NCBI GenBank assembly: GCA_024336345.1
Contig: JANFOG010000005.1
Span: 2,046,001-2,110,000 of the forward strand
DNA from: Mariannaea sp. PMI_226
Lineage: Eukaryota > Ascomycota > Sordariomycetes > Hypocreales > Nectriaceae
Direction of reading: 5' to 3'
Length of the DNA stretch: 64,000 bases
Shown here piece by piece: positions 59,967-64,000 of the stretch. The first letter of the stretch is position 1. Every line of letters begins with the position of its first letter. Both the position numbers and the translations under genes were made by a program. Below the pieces are notes generated by a model. The model was not told where the DNA came from and searched no databases. It saw only the letters and a list, made by a program, of their open reading frames with translations.

Positions 59967-61989
59967 ATGAATGATGTTGAGGAGCCCTCATCTCAATCAT
60001 ACTGCATAGCTCAGGGACGTTGCAGGTTATGTCAATTCGGTTTCACTCGCGGTGAGCCAGTCTTGGCTGGTACGTTGTTGGCCTCTCCAGGCTCGCATGG
60101 ATTCTACTGACGTCAATGGTCACTCCATGTAGCACTTCCTGATGGGCGCATCTCCCGCGAATTTACTTTTCGAAAGCACATGAGCTTCGATGATACGGAT
60201 ATGGGAGTTGTATTTCACATGTGCCTCGAGAATACATGCATGTTCTCTGACTATCAGGCAGTGAGCTTCCATAGCCGCTGCTATAAACTGCATCTTCACC
60301 CCATCACACCGGCATTCCTAGCCATCACCAACTACACATATACGCCACCAGTCTGCGAGCAACGGCGGCGAGCCAACTACATCTCGCCAGCTTTAGCGAG
60401 TAACTTGCGGAATGCCGCCGTCTGGCCCAGTGCGCTCCCAAGTGAGCTATGGATTATGATTGCCCAGTACCTCGTACGGGAATGCGCGACACTTACCACA
60501 CAGGAGTTGGTACAGAATGGTGAGACTGTCGAAGACTACATCATTAACTTAACACAACCTGTGTTTGCTTCGTATCTTAAGATAGAAGGCCGGTGCTACA
60601 TCCAGAGCCTGAGCAACACACCTAGATCAAATGCCTGTGAGGGAAGTCATCTCGTGGTACCGGCTCAGACGAGACAAGAAGAACGTAAAGATATTTTCAT
60701 AGCGGTAGATCACCTGGGAGTTCGCCAGGTCGTCTTCATACCTCATGATCGCGTTGAACAATGGTGCCGTAGTCGTCCGAGTGTGTCGGGTGCATGGTGG
60801 AAACATATCTCCGGAAAAGACGTCCCTTCAACCATTACCATCAAAAGTGATGTAAGTTTCATCACCATAGTATGCAAATATCAAACTAACATTCCAGTAG
60901 GGCCTTAAAATGCGAGATATACTGAGCACTCAAAACGAGCCCCTTCACAACGAATCTCGAATTGGCTGGCAAATTCCGTTACCATCTCCTCCGGCGTCAA
61001 TCGACCTCTTCACACTAAGGAGACCAAGGAAGAACATAAGCGGGCTTCGGATGCGCTACTTCGACTGTAACACCCCTAACATTGTCGGATATTCCGTAGC
61101 GACTGATGGGTGGGACATCCTGTCGATTCTCTCCCATGAAAAGGGACAGAAAAACGATTCCAGCTTATATGAAGATGTTACAGCCTCGATTTGCCACTGG
61201 ATGTACATGCCTATCAACGAAGGCGAGTACCTGACTGAGATTTGCAGACAAACGAGCAACTTCCTCGAGGGGGAAGTAGCAGGAATAACGGTAAGTAACA
61301 AAGTCTAACCACACTGCACCATGTCCAGGAACAGATTCTAAAACAGGCTTCGACGACTGTAGCTATCAACGAACCTAGGACGTACTGTCCCATTTGGACT
61401 TTACGCGCAGGAGTATATGAATCTTGACCGTGTTGCTACCCTGCCACGCGGCCCTTGCCGTGTGTACCTGAACGAGATGGACCGAGCCAACAGGAGGACC
61501 GTTGAAATACTCGCTTTCGAACAAGACGGCCACCATTATCTCTCCACCAGCAGCAACAGCACACGGATGCTTCCCAACCCGCCAGTGTCCATCTCACCAC
61601 GCCCGTTTATGCAATATCACGAATCGTGGTTACACTCGCAGTGCTCCATGAAGGATGTCACCGAGGTTCATCCTTGCATTCAGCAGACTCACCCGCACAA
61701 GCCCATCATAGGGATGCTTCTCGTTTATGCTGACAGGCACCGCGAGTGCGCGGGCCAGTTCCGTCTGGATTGGGCTGGCAAACCAATCATGCTCGACAGC
61801 AGAGACAAGCTGTACATTTGCGGGCAAAGGACTAGAAGGTCTTGGAGTTATGTGGCAGAGGTGACATGCCAGCCACCAGCGAGTCGAGCGGCTGGTCGCT
61901 GGCTTGACGTAACCCAGGATGGGATATTGGAATGGTGGTTCTCATCTCGCCATAGCGTATTGTGTTATAAGGGGAACCGATTAAACTAA
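59967..61989 (+). CDS. F-box-like protein with Cys/His-rich N-terminus
   Basis: Four exons: 59967-60069, 60133-60851, 60901-61290 and 61363-61989, with introns of 63, 49 and 72 bp, all phase-consistent; 612 aa. Residues 12-80 or so carry paired Cys/His (CIAQGRCRLCQFGFTRGE, FHMCLENTCMF, FHSRCYKLH) that may bind zinc. Then WPSALPSELWIMIAQYLVRE fits an F-box-like helix, suggesting an SCF ubiquitin-ligase adaptor. The rest is a beta-rich region with LSTNLGRTVPFGLYAQEY at the last splice. I recall a family of unnamed fungal proteins with this order. The start is the first in-frame ATG. Substrate and true F-box activity are unknown. The compact 49-bp intron between exons 2 and 3 makes fragmentation by gene finders likely. 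Confidence 0.8.
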
Positions 61990-62390
61990 TGACCACGGCA
62001 CCTCTAGTGGGATCATAGATATCTATTCGTGGATATCTACTCCATAAAGTAATGTATAGTACTGCATGATGTACATAGTGCGCGCCTTTGTTCAGGTCTC
62101 CCCCGCGAGTGATATTGGGCATAGTAGTTGTCCCTCGAACGGGTACGGGTGGCCTTCAGCCGCCTTACACCTCCCCAACTACAGATAATCGGAATTGTGT
62201 CGTATGAAAACAGAGTGTGTTGATCCATCATAAGCTCGCTCGCTATAATCCCATGCCAGAGCTCCTTAATTTACATACCAGTCAATGGTTTCCCAACTCT
62301 CTTTGGCCAGGAAACCCATGAGGTTTTCCATACACAAAGCCATGCACTGAAAATGTGCTTCTTTTTCCTTTCCCACAAATTTTTGGGCTT
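61990..62390. other. Convergent intergenic region
   Basis: 401 bp between two stop codons on opposite strands; I see no coding signal. Confidence 0.5.
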
Positions 62391-63849
62391 TTATTCGGAA
62401 TACTCATCGTCCTCCATAATGTTCGCCGTGTCTTCCAGGCCCCTAAGCACCTCCTCCACATCCGAAGGGTCGGTGATAGCCCACACTCCTCCGCCTTTGA
62501 CTAAATCCTTGCCTCGCATACCCACTTCCTTACCCACCAAGTTTCGACCGACCTTCCCCGGACCAACGCCTACCCAGCGACGGATCCGGCCCTCTTGATC
62601 CAAGTATTTAATGCTGTCCCACCACCGCACGGTGTCGTAGCATCCCCTGGCGAGAAGCTCCTTGAACTCGGCCTTGCTGCCAACGGGTTCAGCCGAGACG
62701 TTGCTGACCAGCGGTAACTGGCCAGGAAAGGTGACAATGTCTTCATTCTCGTGGCCCTTGGCGCGGCTCTTCTCGTCCAGCAGGCTCTTCATAACCTGGA
62801 CGGCGGGCTTCATGATAGGGCTGTGAAAGGGACTGTCGCTCTTGAGTCTCACGGCACGCGGGTCGTAGCCCAGAAACTGGCGGACGTGAGCTACCAGCAT
62901 CTTGATACGCTCAATGTTGCCACTGAGGACAATCTGGTTCTTGCTGTTGATGTTGGCAATCAACACCTGGTCGATGGGGGGTACGTCATCCATGTCCTCT
63001 CTTGCAACTCCCACAAAGTCTTGAATAGCTTCAACTAATTTATCCATATGTTCCGGGTGCGATATCACAGCCACCATGCCGTACTCTCCCCCATATTCAT
63101 CGATTGCGCGCGCTGTTGCCTCAGCCATGGCCTCGGCACGCTTGGTCACGAGGTATAAGCTGTCCTGGAAGGTCACATATCCGCCGGCCACGATAGCAGC
63201 AAACTCTCCCAGGGAGTGACCAAGTGTCACATCGAAATGGTCGGTGACTTTGAAGCCAAACTCCCTCTCGAGAATGCGGAGGATGAAAATTGAGGTGGCC
63301 ATGATGGCCGGCTGGGCGTTGGGGGTCTCATTAAGAATGCGGGAGGGCCCATTCTGGATCAGGTTGGTGAACCTGTAGCCCATGTATTCATCGATCTCGT
63401 CGCGAAGCTGCGAGGCGGTCGCGGGGAAAGCCTCGAGCCAAGGTGTGAGCATACCGACCCGTTGAACGCCCTGGCCTGATGTTGGTGCAACATTGTCAGC
63501 TCAGGTGATTTTTTGTTTTCTCAAGCAGCAAGCAAGTAGGACTACAGCAACAACTAAATAATGTTCTCAAACTACGACAAAAAAAAAGTTATAGACAAGA
63601 GATGGGTAAAAAGAAAGAAAGGCAGGCCAAAAGCAAACGCAAAAGGGGACGCAAAAGTAAAGATTTCCACCAACCTGGGAAGAAGAGAGCGGTCCTGGTG
63701 CCTCCACGATGCGTCGACCTCCATCTCCGCGACTGCGGGGACGATGGAGCCAACAGCCGGCGTCCGGGGACATGAGAGGGTCGATGCAGGGCCGGAGCGC
63801 ATCGGCGCCGGAGCAGCGCTGGAGTCGTAGGCGTCGCGAGCCGTTGCAT
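62391..63849 (-). CDS. MCT1: Mitochondrial malonyl-CoA:ACP transacylase
   Basis: Transfers malonyl groups to acyl carrier protein for mitochondrial type II fatty-acid synthesis, the source of lipoate precursors. Exon 1 is 63849-63675, the intron 63674-63476 (199 bp, GTTGGT...ATCAG) and exon 2 63475-62391; 419 aa. The Arg-rich N-terminus (MQRLATPTTPALLRRRCAPA) is a mitochondrial presequence. Splicing builds TALFFPGQGVQRVGMLTPWL, the family start. The nucleophile elbow is GHSLGEFAAIVAGG, and the catalytic His lies in DSPFHSPIMKPAVQVM. The C-terminus contains GRIRRWVGVGPGKVGRNLVG followed by an acidic tail. The domain is a stand-alone acyltransferase, with no sign of a polyketide or fatty-acid synthase multidomain protein around it. 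Confidence 0.96.
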
Positions 63850-64000
63850 GGCCGTTTCGTCCGTTTTTCTCACAAACAAGACCGTGACCGTGACCGTCTG
63901 GGGGACGTCGCTTCTCGCAATGACATGTCTCGGTGTGGTTTCTCCCCTTGGCGCCCGGTTGAGAGGAAGAGGGAACAAGGGAGGAGGAGGGGGGTAAGGT

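Noticed and set aside
62391..63849. Acyltransferase domain as part of a polyketide synthase cluster
   Set aside because: The protein is a stand-alone transacylase with a mitochondrial presequence and no ketosynthase, tailoring enzyme or cluster regulator nearby.

Overview
This is nuclear DNA of a filamentous ascomycete, most likely a Sordariomycete of the order Hypocreales (Fusarium-like). The evidence is short GT-AG introns, mostly 49-200 bp, single-copy genes on both strands without operons, gene models that read like those of this group (UTP25, MIC12, NUP133, AFG1, MIM2-like, NCE102-like, MCT1), and long intergenic spacers full of C/T tracts and homopolymers. The genus cannot be fixed from sequence alone. 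I rebuilt exon structures by hand from splice signals, phase agreement and protein-family fit.

Layout. 1-3.8 kb: UTP25 (5' end outside the window), then a divergent pair of mitochondrial genes, MRPL8/bL17m (-) and MIC12 (+), and possibly an orphan basic ORF at 4.2-4.8 kb. 7.1-13.5 kb: HEM2 (heme synthesis) and a membrane acyltransferase-3 protein. 14.5-23.2 kb: TRAPPC2L/TCA17, AFG1 (-) and the large nucleoporin gene NUP133. 24.4-28.7 kb: eIF2-beta (-), a MIM2-like outer-membrane import factor (+) and an NCE102/MARVEL membrane protein (-). 28.7-47.3 kb: a gene-poor block of about 18.5 kb in which I support only one short gene (35.7-36.3 kb, poly-alanine plus a conserved-looking tail). 47.3-53.2 kb: a mitochondrial DUF1279 (NAT2/FAM210-like) protein, an unrecognised 638-aa protein and a small His/Thr/Arg-rich protein. 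55.0-63.9 kb: a tyrosine-phosphatase-like protein divergent from a membrane-anchored YtcJ-type amidohydrolase, an F-box-like protein with a Cys/His-rich N-terminus, and MCT1 (mitochondrial malonyl-CoA:ACP transacylase).

Most genes are unrelated housekeeping functions, but at least six of about nineteen products are mitochondrial (bL17m, MIC12, AFG1, MIM2-like, DUF1279 protein, MCT1). I found no convincing rRNA, tRNA, intact transposon, CRISPR array or biosynthetic gene cluster. The least explained material is the 18.5-kb gene-poor block, the four proteins without a recognised function, and recurrent short intergenic motifs (G/C-run pairs, a GTACCT cluster, TACTCCGTA).
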